Source of the DNA: an uncultured Bartonella sp.
GTDB taxonomy: Bacteria; Pseudomonadota; Alphaproteobacteria; Rhizobiales; Rhizobiaceae
Direction of reading: 5' to 3'
DNA length: 64,000 nucleotides
NCBI GenBank assembly: GCA_945285915.1
Contig: CALYQL010000009.1
Span: 1 to 64,000, forward strand
Part shown: positions 1 to 9,869 of the stretch, piece after piece
Layout: each line of letters opens with the position of its first letter
Numbering within the stretch: the first letter of the stretch is position 1
The notes under the pieces: model-generated
The model's database searches: none
The model's input: only the letters and a program-made list of their open reading frames with translations
Told to the model about the DNA's origin: nothing
Translations under genes and position numbers: made by a program

Positions 1-150
1 TGCAAAACCGTTACGAACCGATCTTACAATGCTCATACGCGTATACCCCATTTAAACTTTACTACTACCCCGGCTAACTCAGTGATGAACACTCTTTACC
101 CAATTACCTTACAAAAAGCGACTATTTGTTTTAAATCAACTGTTTTTGTT

Positions 151-2091
151 TCATTTTGTTGAAATATGATGGGAAACAACCCCAAGTTCATCATCTTCGC
201 GGATCTTTCTTAGCTTTTCCTCTGCTTGAGATGCTTCAAGCTGTTTATTCCACATTGAGGCATAAAGTCCATTCTTGTTTAAAAGCTCGTCATGTTTGCC
301 GCGCTCAATAATACGACCATCTTTTAGAACGAGGATTTCATCAGCATTGATAATTGTGGACAGTCTATGCGCAATAACAAGTGTGGTTCTACCACGACTG
401 ACAATATCCAAAGCATGTTGTATTTCTTGTTCAGTGGCCGTATCCAAAGCCGATGTCGCCTCATCAAGTATCAATACGGGTGGTGCTTTCAGCAATGTCC
501 TTGCAATGGCGACTCGTTGTTTTTCGCCACCTGAAAGCTTGAGGCCACGTTCACCAACCATGGATTGATAACCATCTGGCAGCTGCTCTATGAAATGATT
601 GATTTGTGCCATTTCTGCCGCTTGCTTAACTTCTGCATCTGTCGCATCTGGTCGACCATACCGGATATTATACGCAATTGTATCATTAAACAGCACAGTA
701 TCTTGTGGAACCATACCAATCGCTTTACGCAAACTTTTTTGTGTAACAGTGCGTATATCCTGCCCATCAATGGTAATAGCCCCCTGTTGCACGTCATAAA
801 ACCGGAATAGCAAACGCGATATGGTTGATTTTCCTGCTCCTGATGGTCCAACAATGGCAACAGTCTTACCGGCAGGTACCTTGAATGTAATGCCCTTCAA
901 TATTTGGCGATTTGTATCATAGGAAAATTCAACTTGGTTGAATTCAATTGCACCCTTATCAACAACCAGTTCTTTCGCGCTTGGTGTATCTGTTATTTCC
1001 TGCGGCACATCAAGAAGATCAAACATCGCTTCAATATCTGTTAATCCCTGACGGACTTCCCGATATATCGAACCGATAAAATTAAGTGGAATTGATAATT
1101 GCATTAAGAGCGCATTGATAAACACGAAATCGCCAATGGTTTGTGTGCCTTTATGAACCTCATAGGCAGACATCAACATCATAGCCGCCATGCCTATGCC
1201 AAAGATCACAGCCTGACCAAAATTAAGCCAACCAAGTGATATCCATGTTTTAACCGCTGCTTTCTCATAGCCAGCCATGGATGCATCAAATCGTTTGGCT
1301 TCAAGATCTTCATTGCCAAAATATTTGACTGTTTCAAAATTCAATAAAGAATCGATAGCGCGTGTATTGGCTTCCGTGTCGGATTCGTTCATTTGCCGAC
1401 GTATCGCTATACGCCAATTGCTGGCCGTGATGGTAAACCAAGTGTAAAGCCCGACGGTTAGTGCCACAACAATCATGTAACGCCAGCCATAACTGATGTA
1501 TAAAACCACCGCGGTCAGAGCAAATTCTAAAATTGTTGGTGCCGTATTGAGAATAGAAAAGCGAACAATTGCTTCTATTCCCTTTGTGCCGCGCTCAATA
1601 ACACGCGACAAACCACCTGTTCTTCTCTCCAGATGAAATCGAAGAGACAACTCATGCATATGAACAAAAGTTTGATAAGCAAGTCGCCTGACCGCATGCT
1701 GACCAACCTTGGCAAATAACGCATCGCGTAATTGGTTTAGCCCAGCCTGTAGAATTCTGGCAACATTATAACTCAACACCATCATAACCGGTGCAGCGAA
1801 AACTGCTGGCAGCCAATTTGGTGGGGTGTAATCTATATTAAGTGCGTTTGTGGCATATTTGAAAAAATATGGTACCGAAATAAGAATAAGCTTTGATAGA
1901 ACCAGATAAAACAAGGCCCATAGAACACGTATTTTTAAATCTGGTCGATCAGATGGCCACATATAGGGCCATAAATTGAAAATTGTACGAAGTGTCTGTC
2001 CAGAGTCAGCAGACACAGTCTTATGTAAATTATTCTGTTTCATATTTTGGGCTAATTTCACTCTCTGACGACCACTATTGGCGGCTAACAC
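151..2091 (-). CDS. Atm1-type ABC exporter (fused membrane and ATPase domains)
   Basis: Half-size ABC exporter of the Atm1/HMT1 family, inner membrane, acting as a homodimer. Family members export glutathione-linked sulfur or metal species and support Fe-S protein assembly or metal tolerance. About six membrane segments lie within residues 50-345. The conserved NFETVKYFGNE stretch (251-261) is typical of Atm1 proteins. The ATPase domain shows Walker A GPSGAGKST (415-423), signature LSGGE (519-523) and Walker B ILDEA (541-545), all intact. The longest reading frame starts at a GTG inside the end of the upstream LysM gene (17 bp overlap). An ATG 48 bases further in (2043) is also possible, and neither has a strong ribosome-binding site. 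Substrate is inferred only from family. Confidence 0.9.
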   Translation of the reverse strand: MLAANSGRQRVKLAQNMKQNNLHKTVSADSGQTLRTIFNLWPYMWPSDRPDLKIRVLWALFYLVLSKLILISVPYFFKYATNALNIDYTPPNWLPAVFAAPVMMVLSYNVARILQAGLNQLRDALFAKVGQHAVRRLAYQTFVHMHELSLRFHLERRTGGLSRVIERGTKGIEAIVRFSILNTAPTILEFALTAVVLYISYGWRYMIVVALTVGLYTWFTITASNWRIAIRRQMNESDTEANTRAIDSLLNFETVKYFGNEDLEAKRFDASMAGYEKAAVKTWISLGWLNFGQAVIFGIGMAAMMLMSAYEVHKGTQTIGDFVFINALLMQLSIPLNFIGSIYREVRQGLTDIEAMFDLLDVPQEITDTPSAKELVVDKGAIEFNQVEFSYDTNRQILKGITFKVPAGKTVAIVGPSGAGKSTISRLLFRFYDVQQGAITIDGQDIRTVTQKSLRKAIGMVPQDTVLFNDTIAYNIRYGRPDATDAEVKQAAEMAQINHFIEQLPDGYQSMVGERGLKLSGGEKQRVAIARTLLKAPPVLILDEATSALDTATEQEIQHALDIVSRGRTTLVIAHRLSTIINADEILVLKDGRIIERGKHDELLNKNGLYASMWNKQLEASQAEEKLRKIREDDELGVVSHHISTK

Positions 2092-3025
2092 CTTCTATGA
2101 CCGGCAAAACGAGCTCTTGTCCTTCAGTTATGTAATTTCTATTTTTTATTTTGTCGTGATTAGCAGTATATAGCTGTTCTTCATACCGGCTTGAACCATA
2201 AACTTTTTGTGCAATGGAAGAAAGAGAGTCACCCCTATGCACAATGATTGTTCTAACCGGCTTACCATCATAATAAAATTGGCTAGCGAATGTTTTTCCT
2301 TCTTCGGTACGGAAAGGCACGCCGAGAGATTCTATAGTTTCTCCAGCACTATTGAGAAGATCAAACCTGAAAATATGGTCACCTGGGAAAAGTGACATAT
2401 AGTGAGAAAATTCAAATATTCCGGTTCTCTTGGTTTTTTCTGTTCCAAATCGCGTACGCCCAATACTCATCATAATCTGCGTATTTTCTGGCGCTTCACC
2501 CGTGATAGTCAGCGTATTTTTTCTGTAACTTATTCTGCTAACATTGAATTCTGTTTCATTAACATTCCCAGTCCGCAAAATGGTTGGTTGATCTGATATG
2601 AAGCGACGCGCACCTGTTGGGTCATGCATAAAAGCCATGAGCCCTTCCTGCCCTTCACCAGAAACAATAACGGTTACGGTTTGTATTGAGGTTAGTGATT
2701 TACCACCACTGTCCGTTGCACGTAATACAAATTGGTATTTCCCAACACCTAACAATTTCTGCAAGGTTATCGAGAAATGCCCTTGATCGTCGGCTTCTGC
2801 TTCACCTAGCTTGCGCGCACCATCCATCAATTCAATCTTTGATGATGCTGGCGCCTTGCCAAAAACAACTGCATAATTTTGGTCGTTGAGCATAAAACTG
2901 TCAAAACTTGGACTATCATCAGCATAGGCACAAACGCTATTTAAAACACCGAAAAGTGCAAAAATAACGACCAGAATTTTAAGAATATTGTTGTTTATTC
3001 TCGATGCCGAGAAAGTCATAGACAA
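2075..3025 (-). CDS. secreted LysM-domain protein
   Basis: Protein of 316 residues with an N-terminal signal peptide (hydrophobic core about 13-33, likely cleavage after an AYA motif) and a C-terminal LysM peptidoglycan-binding domain (about 260-310: HRGDSLSSIAQKVYG, then a closing EGQELVLP). The central part looks like beta-rich, Ig-like segments carrying no catalytic motif, so it probably anchors to or organises the cell wall rather than cutting it. It lies just upstream of the Atm1-type exporter and overlaps it by 17 bp, which suggests cotranscription. Precise role unknown. Confidence 0.8.
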   Translation of the reverse strand: MSMTFSASRINNNILKILVVIFALFGVLNSVCAYADDSPSFDSFMLNDQNYAVVFGKAPASSKIELMDGARKLGEAEADDQGHFSITLQKLLGVGKYQFVLRATDSGGKSLTSIQTVTVIVSGEGQEGLMAFMHDPTGARRFISDQPTILRTGNVNETEFNVSRISYRKNTLTITGEAPENTQIMMSIGRTRFGTEKTKRTGIFEFSHYMSLFPGDHIFRFDLLNSAGETIESLGVPFRTEEGKTFASQFYYDGKPVRTIIVHRGDSLSSIAQKVYGSSRYEEQLYTANHDKIKNRNYITEGQELVLPVIEGVSRQ

Positions 3026-3170
3026 TTCCTATTCTTTTGCAGCTCTCCAGATAACAACTTACTATTCCTTTTACCGAGCAAACGAAATAATAAACTCGTT
3101 CTTCGGTTCATATTTCCTCAAACTTTCGTTGTTACTTGACGCATAACGCGATTGCTATCAAGGTCTTGTT

Positions 3171-3737
3171 ATGAAAAAAATACTATCCATATGTGTTTAT
3201 TGCGGTTCATCAAACGGCAATAATCAAATTTATATTCAGGCAGCCAAAACCCTTGGACAACAACTTGCCAAAGCAGGTATAGGTTTGGTTTATGGTGGTG
3301 GCACACGCGGCATTATGGGGGCTGTTTCACAGGCGGTGAAGGCAAATGGCGGACATGTTACCGGCATTATCCCAAAGTTTTTATTGGATATAGAAGCCCA
3401 TAAAAAAGATAAAAATCTCTATGACGAGTTTATCCTGACTGAAACCATGCATGAACGCAAACAGAAAATGTTTGAACGGTCTGATGCTTTTCTTGCTTTA
3501 CCAGGCGGCATAGGCACATTGGAAGAAATTGTAGAAATTACCACATGGGCGCAATTGGAACGTCACCAAAAACCAATTGGTTTTGTCAATGTAAATAGCT
3601 TTTGGAATCCGATGATTACGCTACTAGACCATATGAAGAGCGAAGGTTTCCTGCATATAAAAAATGAAATCGCTCCGTTAATTATTGAAGATATTGATCG
3701 TGTCGTAGAAAAGATTTGCACGAGATCCTTATCTTAG
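3171..3737 (+). CDS. LOG-family nucleoside monophosphate phosphoribohydrolase
   Basis: A 188-residue Rossmann-fold enzyme of the LOG ('lysine decarboxylase-like') family. Members hydrolyse N6-substituted AMP (cytokinin ribotides) or AMP to free base and ribose 5-phosphate. Diagnostic motifs are YGGGTRGIMG (41-50), MHERK (93-97) and PGGIGTLEE (111-119), the last holding the catalytic and phosphate-binding residues. Often misannotated as lysine decarboxylase. It is a single gene transcribed divergently from the LysM gene. The physiological substrate in bacteria is often unknown. Confidence 0.88.
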   Translation: MKKILSICVYCGSSNGNNQIYIQAAKTLGQQLAKAGIGLVYGGGTRGIMGAVSQAVKANGGHVTGIIPKFLLDIEAHKKDKNLYDEFILTETMHERKQKMFERSDAFLALPGGIGTLEEIVEITTWAQLERHQKPIGFVNVNSFWNPMITLLDHMKSEGFLHIKNEIAPLIIEDIDRVVEKICTRSLS

Positions 3738-3791
3738 TTTCTGCAACAAGCTAAGCACTTCCTCAACAAGCACTGATACCATGGTTTAGTC

Positions 3792-3811
3792 GGCACTTTA
3801 TCAGAAGTGCC
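3792..3811. terminator. hairpin between convergent genes
   Basis: Perfect 7-bp stem GGCACTT / AAGTGCC with a 6-base loop between the converging LOG and rarD genes. There is no clear T-run on either side, so it is only a possible weak bidirectional terminator. Confidence 0.4.
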
Positions 3812-3837
3812 TCATGACACAAATGTCCCATGATCTA

Positions 3838-4818
3838 TTACCTTGCTGACGAATGTTTTGACGGATTTACCTCAATGATAGTTTTTACCTTTTTTTGCCG
3901 ATGGTGTGTTGAAAAACTTGCTAACGTATAGATGATTAAACCTATCCATATGAGTGAGAACGCCACCAACTGAATGTGCGAAAATGGCTCATGGAAAATA
4001 AAAACAGCAATGATAAACAAAAAGGTCGGGGTGAGATATTGCATCAATCCTATTGTTGTTAGGCTCAATGATTTTGCACCAGTTGCAAATAGGATAAATG
4101 GAATTGCCGTGAAAGGTCCTGCCATAATCAAAAGGCAAATGTCTTTCCATGAACCATGAATAATGTGGTCATTACCATTATAAATAAAATATCCAGCCAC
4201 GATTAATGCTGGTAAAAACAGGATCAATGTTTCCAGTGCAAAACCTTCCGTTGGTCCAATGGGCAAAGACTTTCGGAAAAATGCATAAAACCCAAATGTC
4301 ACCGGCAATAATACCGCGACCCAAGGCAATCCGCCTGCGTTTATCGTGAGAACAACCACTGCAATCAATGCCAAAATAACAGCACACCATTGCCCTAAAT
4401 TGAGGCGCTCGCGCAGAAAAATCATACCCAACATAACATTGAATAATGGATTTATATAATACCCCAGTGCTGCATCAACGGCGTGATTGTTGGCAATTGC
4501 CCAGACATATACACTCCAATTGGTTGTAATGAGTGCTGATGTCAAACAGGCCATCAATAACATTTTGGTATTTTTTATTGCCTGCCAAAAGCTCTGCAAA
4601 TGTCCGCTAATCAACAATATCGCCAATGCAATAGGAAGCGACCATAATATACGGTGTGCCACAACTTCAACGACAGCAATGTGCGACACTGCTTTCATAT
4701 AGAGGGGAAAAATTCCCCAAATAGCGTAAGCACCTAATGCTGCAAGAAAACCCGATAAATTGGCTGATAAAAATCTCGATTGTTGTGGAACTTTTGTCTT
4801 CAAATGCATTTTATTCAA
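3838..4818 (-). CDS. rarD: RarD/EamA-family drug-metabolite transporter
   Basis: Inner-membrane protein of 326 residues with about ten hydrophobic segments in two EamA repeats. The N-terminal stretch AIWGIFPLYMKAVSHI and the internal NWSVYVWAI segment are typical of the RarD subgroup of the DMT superfamily. Substrate unknown (RarD was named from a chloramphenicol-sensitivity phenotype). It lies 27 bp downstream of the DUF421 gene on the same strand, so the two may be cotranscribed. Confidence 0.85.
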   Translation of the reverse strand: MNKMHLKTKVPQQSRFLSANLSGFLAALGAYAIWGIFPLYMKAVSHIAVVEVVAHRILWSLPIALAILLISGHLQSFWQAIKNTKMLLMACLTSALITTNWSVYVWAIANNHAVDAALGYYINPLFNVMLGMIFLRERLNLGQWCAVILALIAVVVLTINAGGLPWVAVLLPVTFGFYAFFRKSLPIGPTEGFALETLILFLPALIVAGYFIYNGNDHIIHGSWKDICLLIMAGPFTAIPFILFATGAKSLSLTTIGLMQYLTPTFLFIIAVFIFHEPFSHIQLVAFSLIWIGLIIYTLASFSTHHRQKKVKTIIEVNPSKHSSAR

Positions 4819-4845
4819 TATTCATATGATCGGTGATGTTAAAGG

Positions 4846-5517
4846 CTACATTGTGGTGCCTTTAACAATAAATAATCCGCTACGGGTTTTGCCACTGGGT
4901 GTTTTTTCTTCATACCATTCAGCAGCGTAAACGTCATCCATATTGGTTTTTTGTTTCTTTAATTGCTGGTTTAACCACGTTTCTGTTTTGCCTATTTCCT
5001 CTAGACTACCTTCAACAACATCGCCATTTTTGATCAATATTGTTGAATTCTTTCCTTCCTCTTTCTTGATGACAGACAAACTACCATTGGATTCCAGCCT
5101 TGCAAAAGCAACCTCATGAAGACTACACCCCTTAATCCTCAGCATCGTTGCGAAATCATTGACATCAATATTCAGCCTTTTGATTTCATCCATTTGGTAT
5201 TTTCCATCAAGCACCAATGCCACATCACCGCCGGCAATAACACGATGAAAAAATACCGAATGTCGGCGCAGAAAATTCAGGCTAATCACCAAAACTTCCC
5301 ACATAAGCAGAACAATGAGCAATTCAACAACGGTGATATCGGGGTTGTAAATAACACCACCGATAATTCCACCCAAAACAAAGTTGCTGATTAGATCTAT
5401 CGGTGTCATCTGGCTAAGGCTGCCACGACCACTTGTTCTCAATACAAGCAAAAACACAGCCATGCCAATCATCAATTTAAGCGCCACATAACTATAGCCG
5501 TATAGATATGTCATCAT
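4846..5517 (-). CDS. DUF421 (YetF-like) membrane protein
   Basis: Protein of 223 residues with about three N-terminal membrane segments (roughly 1-85) followed by a soluble domain with the family signature around residues 99-150 (DGKYQMDEIKRLNIDVNDFATMLR, given here only in part). This is the DUF421/YetF family; its biochemical role is not established. The C-terminal 50 residues are charged and variable. Probably the first gene of a pair with rarD. Confidence 0.82.
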   Translation of the reverse strand: MMTYLYGYSYVALKLMIGMAVFLLVLRTSGRGSLSQMTPIDLISNFVLGGIIGGVIYNPDITVVELLIVLLMWEVLVISLNFLRRHSVFFHRVIAGGDVALVLDGKYQMDEIKRLNIDVNDFATMLRIKGCSLHEVAFARLESNGSLSVIKKEEGKNSTILIKNGDVVEGSLEEIGKTETWLNQQLKKQKTNMDDVYAAEWYEEKTPSGKTRSGLFIVKGTTM

Positions 5518-5556
5518 TCAACACCTTCTATTGTTGCCAGTGGCGATGTCTGGTGA

Positions 5557-7062
5557 TTAATTATGGGTTTCCCAATGAGTTATTCTTTCGCCTGTGGTTG
5601 GATCCTTACCATCTTTCAATATGATATTTTGTTGCGAGAGTTCATCGCGAATTCGATCTGCTTCGGCCCAATTTTTTTGATGGATAAATTGAAGACGTTC
5701 CGCAATTTTTTTCTCGATAAATGCTTCATCAACATTGACCCGACTTTTGAATATTGGACAATCTTTATTCTTTATCCAATCTTCATGAAGCAAACCAAGA
5801 AGCTCCATGCCATGCCCTAATGCTTCTGCATCCTGTTTTTTATAATATTGGCGCAATAAGGTAATAGCACTCCAACAATTAAGGTCTTCGCCCAAAACGT
5901 CAATAAATTCTTGCTCGATTTTATTGTCTTCACCGAAAACAAATTCCTGATGTCTTAACAGTTCATACCAACGATATAATTCGGCGCTTGAATCCGCCAA
6001 GCGTTGGGCTGTCCAGTTTAATGGTTCACGGTAATGCGTTTGTAACATAGACAAACGCGCTGCCATGCCAACCCATTGATATTTTTTATCAATATCCAGA
6101 TTTTCTGGAATTTCCGGCAACGGACTTTCCAGAACATCATGTATTGTTATGAAATTGCCAAGGCTTTTTGACATTTTCTGGCCTTCCACTTGAAGGAAGC
6201 CATTATGCATCCACACGTTAGCCATGCGCGGTGTTCCAAAGGCAGAACAACTTTGTGCTATCTCATTTTCATGATGTGGGAAAACAAGGTCGATACCACC
6301 GCCATGAATATCAAAAATATTATCTTGCGGGTTGTCGCAGGTTAAACCACCGCCATAGGGCTGTAAAAGCTTTGCCATTGACATAGCCGAACATTCAATA
6401 TGCCAACCTGGACGGCCATTGGTTTTTATTCCTGCCGGAGACGGCCAACCCGGTTCACCTTCCTTTGACGGTTTCCATAAAACGAAATCCATTTCGTCCC
6501 GCTTATATGCAGCAACATCAATGCGCGCTCCTGCCATCATTTCATCCAGCGATCGGCGTGCCAAAGCACCATAGCGCGGATTATTTCCCATGCTTGACAC
6601 TGAAAACAACACATGGTCTTCAGCAATATAAGCGTGCCCCCTATCAATAAGGCGTTCAATCAAGGCACGCATATCGTTCAGATGGTCTGTTGCACGTGGC
6701 TGGACAGTTGGTGGAAGGCAGCCCAATGCCGTAACATCTTTTTGGAATTGGGCATTTGTTTTTTCAGTCAATTGCCTGATCGCATCATTTAATGGAAGGT
6801 CTGGATAATCCCTTGCCGCGCGAGCATTTATCTTGTCATCTACATCTGTTATATTGCGAGCGTAAACGACATGTTCCGTACCGTAAACATGGCGCAATAA
6901 GCGAAATAGAACATCAAACACAACAACCGGACGCGCATTACCGATATGGGCATAATCATACACTGTTGGCCCACAAACATATAGGCGCACCTTATTTGCA
7001 TCAATGGGATGAAAAGTTTCTTTGGTTCTTGTAAGCGTATTATAAAAGCGCAATGTGGTCAT
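5557..7062 (-). CDS. cysS: cysteinyl-tRNA synthetase
   Basis: Class I aminoacyl-tRNA synthetase that charges tRNA-Cys in the cytoplasm. Visible are the zinc-ligand Cys in [14 protein letters not shown] (the HIGH-type motif is HIGN, 39-42 from the chosen start), the ECSAMS and HHENE segments, and the [11 protein letters not shown]-binding loop. The frame is open 21 codons further upstream, but ATG at 7062 starts at the conserved N-terminus (MTTLRFYN) and has a GGAA ribosome-binding site about nine bases upstream, giving about 501 residues, a normal length. Confidence 0.95.
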   Translation of the reverse strand: MTTLRFYNTLTRTKETFHPIDANKVRLYVCGPTVYDYAHIGNARPVVVFDVLFRLLRHVYGTEHVVYARNITDVDDKINARAARDYPDLPLNDAIRQLTEKTNAQFQKDVTALGCLPPTVQPRATDHLNDMRALIERLIDRGHAYIAEDHVLFSVSSMGNNPRYGALARRSLDEMMAGARIDVAAYKRDEMDFVLWKPSKEGEPGWPSPAGIKTNGRPGWHIECSAMSMAKLLQPYGGGLTCDNPQDNIFDIHGGGIDLVFPHHENEIAQSCSAFGTPRMANVWMHNGFLQVEGQKMSKSLGNFITIHDVLESPLPEIPENLDIDKKYQWVGMAARLSMLQTHYREPLNWTAQRLADSSAELYRWYELLRHQEFVFGEDNKIEQEFIDVLGEDLNCWSAITLLRQYYKKQDAEALGHGMELLGLLHEDWIKNKDCPIFKSRVNVDEAFIEKKIAERLQFIHQKNWAEADRIRDELSQQNIILKDGKDPTTGERITHWETHN

Positions 7063-7166
7063 TACTGTGTTTCCATATATCGAACAAATCGATAAAGTCA
7101 TTGCAGCCCTTAACCTTCCAGTCAAGGCAATCTGCAGTCTTTACTGTTAAGCACTTCTGTTCACCA

Positions 7167-7922
7167 CTAGAAAAGATCTAACTGGTGCGTATTTTTAGCT
7201 GTTTTATCCTTGTTTTCATTGTCTTGCAAAACAATACGGTTCTGCACATCATCTCCCAAATAAGTCGCATTGTTAATTTTTTCAGAAACGGGAAACATTT
7301 CCAACTGTTCAACGTCGGACTGTTGCAAAATATCAAGCACGTCAGATGGTCGGTAATTGCGGCAATCAAGCCACCGTTCATAATCCTGTCGTTTGATAAT
7401 AACCGGCATTCTATGATGTATAGCGGATAAGGGTGCTTTGGCGGCTGATGTGATTATAGCGGCGGTATCAACTTGCGAACCTTCTTGACCGCTCCAGGTT
7501 TCCATTAGACCGGCAATACCTATGACCTCATTTTTTCCAGATTTGATATAAAACGGCTGAGACTTTCCGCGTGAACCTTTTTTCCATTCATAAAAGCCTG
7601 TTGCCGGTATTATCACGCGGTGATGTTTTAGCGCGTTGGTGAAAGACTTTTTTTCTGCCACGGTTTCCGCGCGAATATTGAATGTCAATGGCCAGCGGTC
7701 TGGATCCTTGGTCCATGCCGGAATAAATCCCCATCTGGCAAGCATACTATCATAACGTGGACGATTAGATGTCTTGTCTCGATACGCTTCCGGTGCCCTA
7801 ACGATCAGGATAGGTTGCGTTGGTGAAATATTATAGCGGTGGGGAAAACTTTCTTCTATCCACGCATCAAATTCTTGCGCTACTTCATTTACCGAAGCAT
7901 TTAATGCAAAACGACCACACAT
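7167..7922 (-). CDS. SRAP (YedK/HMCES-type) abasic-site protein
   Basis: 251-residue SOS-response-associated peptidase-fold protein. The catalytic Cys2 directly follows the initiator Met (MCGRFAL). The family forms a stable thiazolidine crosslink with abasic sites in single-stranded DNA, protecting replication forks. Other conserved blocks are YNISPTQP, NIRAETVAEKKSF, GFYEWKK and HHRMPVI, which carry the Asn, Glu and His of the active site. The C-terminal 30 residues are low complexity. Monocistronic by position. Confidence 0.9.
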   Translation of the reverse strand: MCGRFALNASVNEVAQEFDAWIEESFPHRYNISPTQPILIVRAPEAYRDKTSNRPRYDSMLARWGFIPAWTKDPDRWPLTFNIRAETVAEKKSFTNALKHHRVIIPATGFYEWKKGSRGKSQPFYIKSGKNEVIGIAGLMETWSGQEGSQVDTAAIITSAAKAPLSAIHHRMPVIIKRQDYERWLDCRNYRPSDVLDILQQSDVEQLEMFPVSEKINNATYLGDDVQNRIVLQDNENKDKTAKNTHQLDLF

Positions 7923-8277
7923 AACACACCATCATCACAAAACCCTATTTACCCGTCAACTATAACAATTCTCAAGCAAATTGACCATAAAATTTGGCTA
8001 TAACAATAGCTAAACCTAAAGCGCCAATGTCCAAGCCCCAAGATAAGATTTGAGTTTTGATGCGAAACAATAGTCTAACGCGACCGTAAACCATCATACG
8101 CAAAAAATGCTGTTGAGCCAAAATAATGTTAACTGTTTAAGCGCTATAAAATATTTCTAATACATTTGACCGACTTAACCGGTACAAATGGCTTAATATG
8201 TCCCAACTATCTTTTTAACTGGGATATTCAAATGAACAGTGATAGTCAAAAGCACTTCACAAACTGAGTCCAAAGAA
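7923..8277. other. intergenic region, 355 bp
   Basis: AT-rich spacer between divergent genes. It presumably holds both promoters. No RNA gene, repeat or convincing operator was recognised. Confidence 0.4.
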
Positions 8278-8649
8278 ATGCATAAAATATTGAAAATTCT
8301 TTTTGTTTTTTCATTTTTAGGACTATGCACACAAGTCCATGCGCAACAAACATCACAATATGATTCAAAAATGTTGCGTCTTGCTGAAATATTGGGATCT
8401 TTGCATTATTTACAAAACCTATGTAGCACGCCTACCTCGCAATGGCGCGACCGTATGAATGAACTTATCGATGCTGAAAACCCCAATGCAACGCGCCGTG
8501 CGCGTCTCTATGCCGCTTTTAATGATGCGTTTCGCGCTTTTTCAACCAATTATCACACATGCACAAAAGCGGCGGTGGAGCTAAATCAGCAATATATCAA
8601 GGAAGGATCGGTTTTATCGAATGAATTGCTCAATCATTTCGGCAATTAA
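8278..8649 (+). CDS. TIGR02301-family secreted protein
   Basis: Small alphaproteobacterial protein of 123 residues with a clear signal peptide (KILKILFVFSFLGLC, then a QVHAQQ cleavage region). The mature part has two Cys (LCSTP and HTCTK) about 60 residues apart, which could form a disulfide, and an RRARLYAAFNDAFR helix typical of the family. Start: ATG 8278 begins the signal peptide and follows AAAGAA. An in-frame GTG at 8239 would add 13 polar residues ahead of it and is unlikely. Periplasmic role unknown. Confidence 0.75.
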   Translation: MHKILKILFVFSFLGLCTQVHAQQTSQYDSKMLRLAEILGSLHYLQNLCSTPTSQWRDRMNELIDAENPNATRRARLYAAFNDAFRAFSTNYHTCTKAAVELNQQYIKEGSVLSNELLNHFGN

Positions 8650-8726
8650 CCCTTTTTGCCTAATCAAACTGACAAAAAACAAATTTCTGCTATAGCTGAT
8701 AATAAGCCAGTTTACAGAAATATTTT

Positions 8727-8996
8727 ATGGGTTTGTCAATGAGTCAATCCAACACCAATCTAAGTGCAGTCATTGCCGAGGAACAAAAACTCGCAGCAGT
8801 AGAATTTCAGGTTGAAGCTTGGGCCGGCGGCATTTCAACGGGTATTGACCCTGAAATATTGGCTGAAGTAGCCTTTGATACTGCAATCAAATATCTATTG
8901 CAGAGCTCTTCGGAAAAACAGGTACTTAAGGTTCTTTCCCATATGCGTGATAAAGTTGTTATGGGTGAATTCAACGATCATAAAACGATTCAATAA
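8727..8996 (+). CDS. small conserved hypothetical protein
   Basis: 89-residue, mostly helical acidic protein with no signal peptide or membrane segment. No family recognised with certainty. Start could be ATG 8727 or ATG 8739 (MSQSN); neither has a strong ribosome-binding site. It follows the TIGR02301 gene by 77 bp on the same strand and may be cotranscribed. The length without stops and the helical sequence argue for a real gene. Confidence 0.6.
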   Translation: MGLSMSQSNTNLSAVIAEEQKLAAVEFQVEAWAGGISTGIDPEILAEVAFDTAIKYLLQSSSEKQVLKVLSHMRDKVVMGEFNDHKTIQ

Positions 8997-9161
8997 GAAC
9001 ATATAAATCATTGTAAATATTGTTATTATTTTACCTGTTGTGATCGTTATTTTTCTCAATAAAGCTAGTCCCCAATAATCCATAACACTAATTTTCTGGA
9101 TTGAGATAGCTCACTACCACACACTATATTTCTATTGTCTCTGCCTTGAGACCAATATAGC

Positions 9162-9857
9162 TCAAGATAATTGTCGCAAAAGGTTAGGTAGTTCATTTAA
9201 GGCATCAATTTTACGATACCGTGGATTGTTTATAGGCTCATCTGCTTGTTCCAATATCCATGTAACCTCATAAGGCACATAAACCGCCCATGCCCCTACT
9301 TCCAATGCAGGCAGAATATCGGACTTCAATGAATTGCCAACCATGACAGCGTTTTCAGTTTTTTGCCCGTGCATTTTAAACAACTTCTTATAAATATCAG
9401 GATTTTTATCACTGACGATTTCTACTGCATCGAATAATGCCGACAAACCAGATTGGTGAAGCTTCCTTTCTTGGTCGAAAAGATCTCCCTTGCTGATTAG
9501 AATGAGATGATAATCTTTTTTAAGCTGCTTGAGACAATCTTCTGCTCCGTCAATAACGCTAACAGGGTATGATAACATTGCGTGTCCAGCATCAAGTATT
9601 TGTTTCATGATCGAAGCTGTTAGATCGTTTCCGACCAATGCAAGAGCCGTTTCCATCATGGAAAGCATGAAGCCTTTGATGCCATAACCATATAATGGCA
9701 GATTACACTTGATGGTTTTAAACAGCTTATCCCTGATGAAGGTTGGATCGGCATAATCTTGCAACAATTCAACAAAAAGCTCTTCCGTTTGCCGAAAGAG
9801 CTTTTCATTATGCCAAAGTGTATCATCAGCGTCGATGCCGACGGTAGATATCGACAT
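9162..9857 (-). CDS. HAD-superfamily hydrolase
   Basis: 231-residue haloacid-dehalogenase-fold phosphatase. Motif I is GIDADDTLWH (Asp8 nucleophile, Asp10 general acid), motif II is LILISKGD, and motif III/IV is around SDKNPD and MVGNSLKSDI. A helical cap lies between motifs I and II. Substrate cannot be read from sequence. It lies 12 bp downstream of pyrC, so it is probably the second gene of a pyrC operon. A nucleotide or sugar phosphate substrate would fit but is inference. Confidence 0.8.
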   Translation of the reverse strand: MSISTVGIDADDTLWHNEKLFRQTEELFVELLQDYADPTFIRDKLFKTIKCNLPLYGYGIKGFMLSMMETALALVGNDLTASIMKQILDAGHAMLSYPVSVIDGAEDCLKQLKKDYHLILISKGDLFDQERKLHQSGLSALFDAVEIVSDKNPDIYKKLFKMHGQKTENAVMVGNSLKSDILPALEVGAWAVYVPYEVTWILEQADEPINNPRYRKIDALNELPNLLRQLS

Positions 9858-9869
9858 GAGGAAGACCTA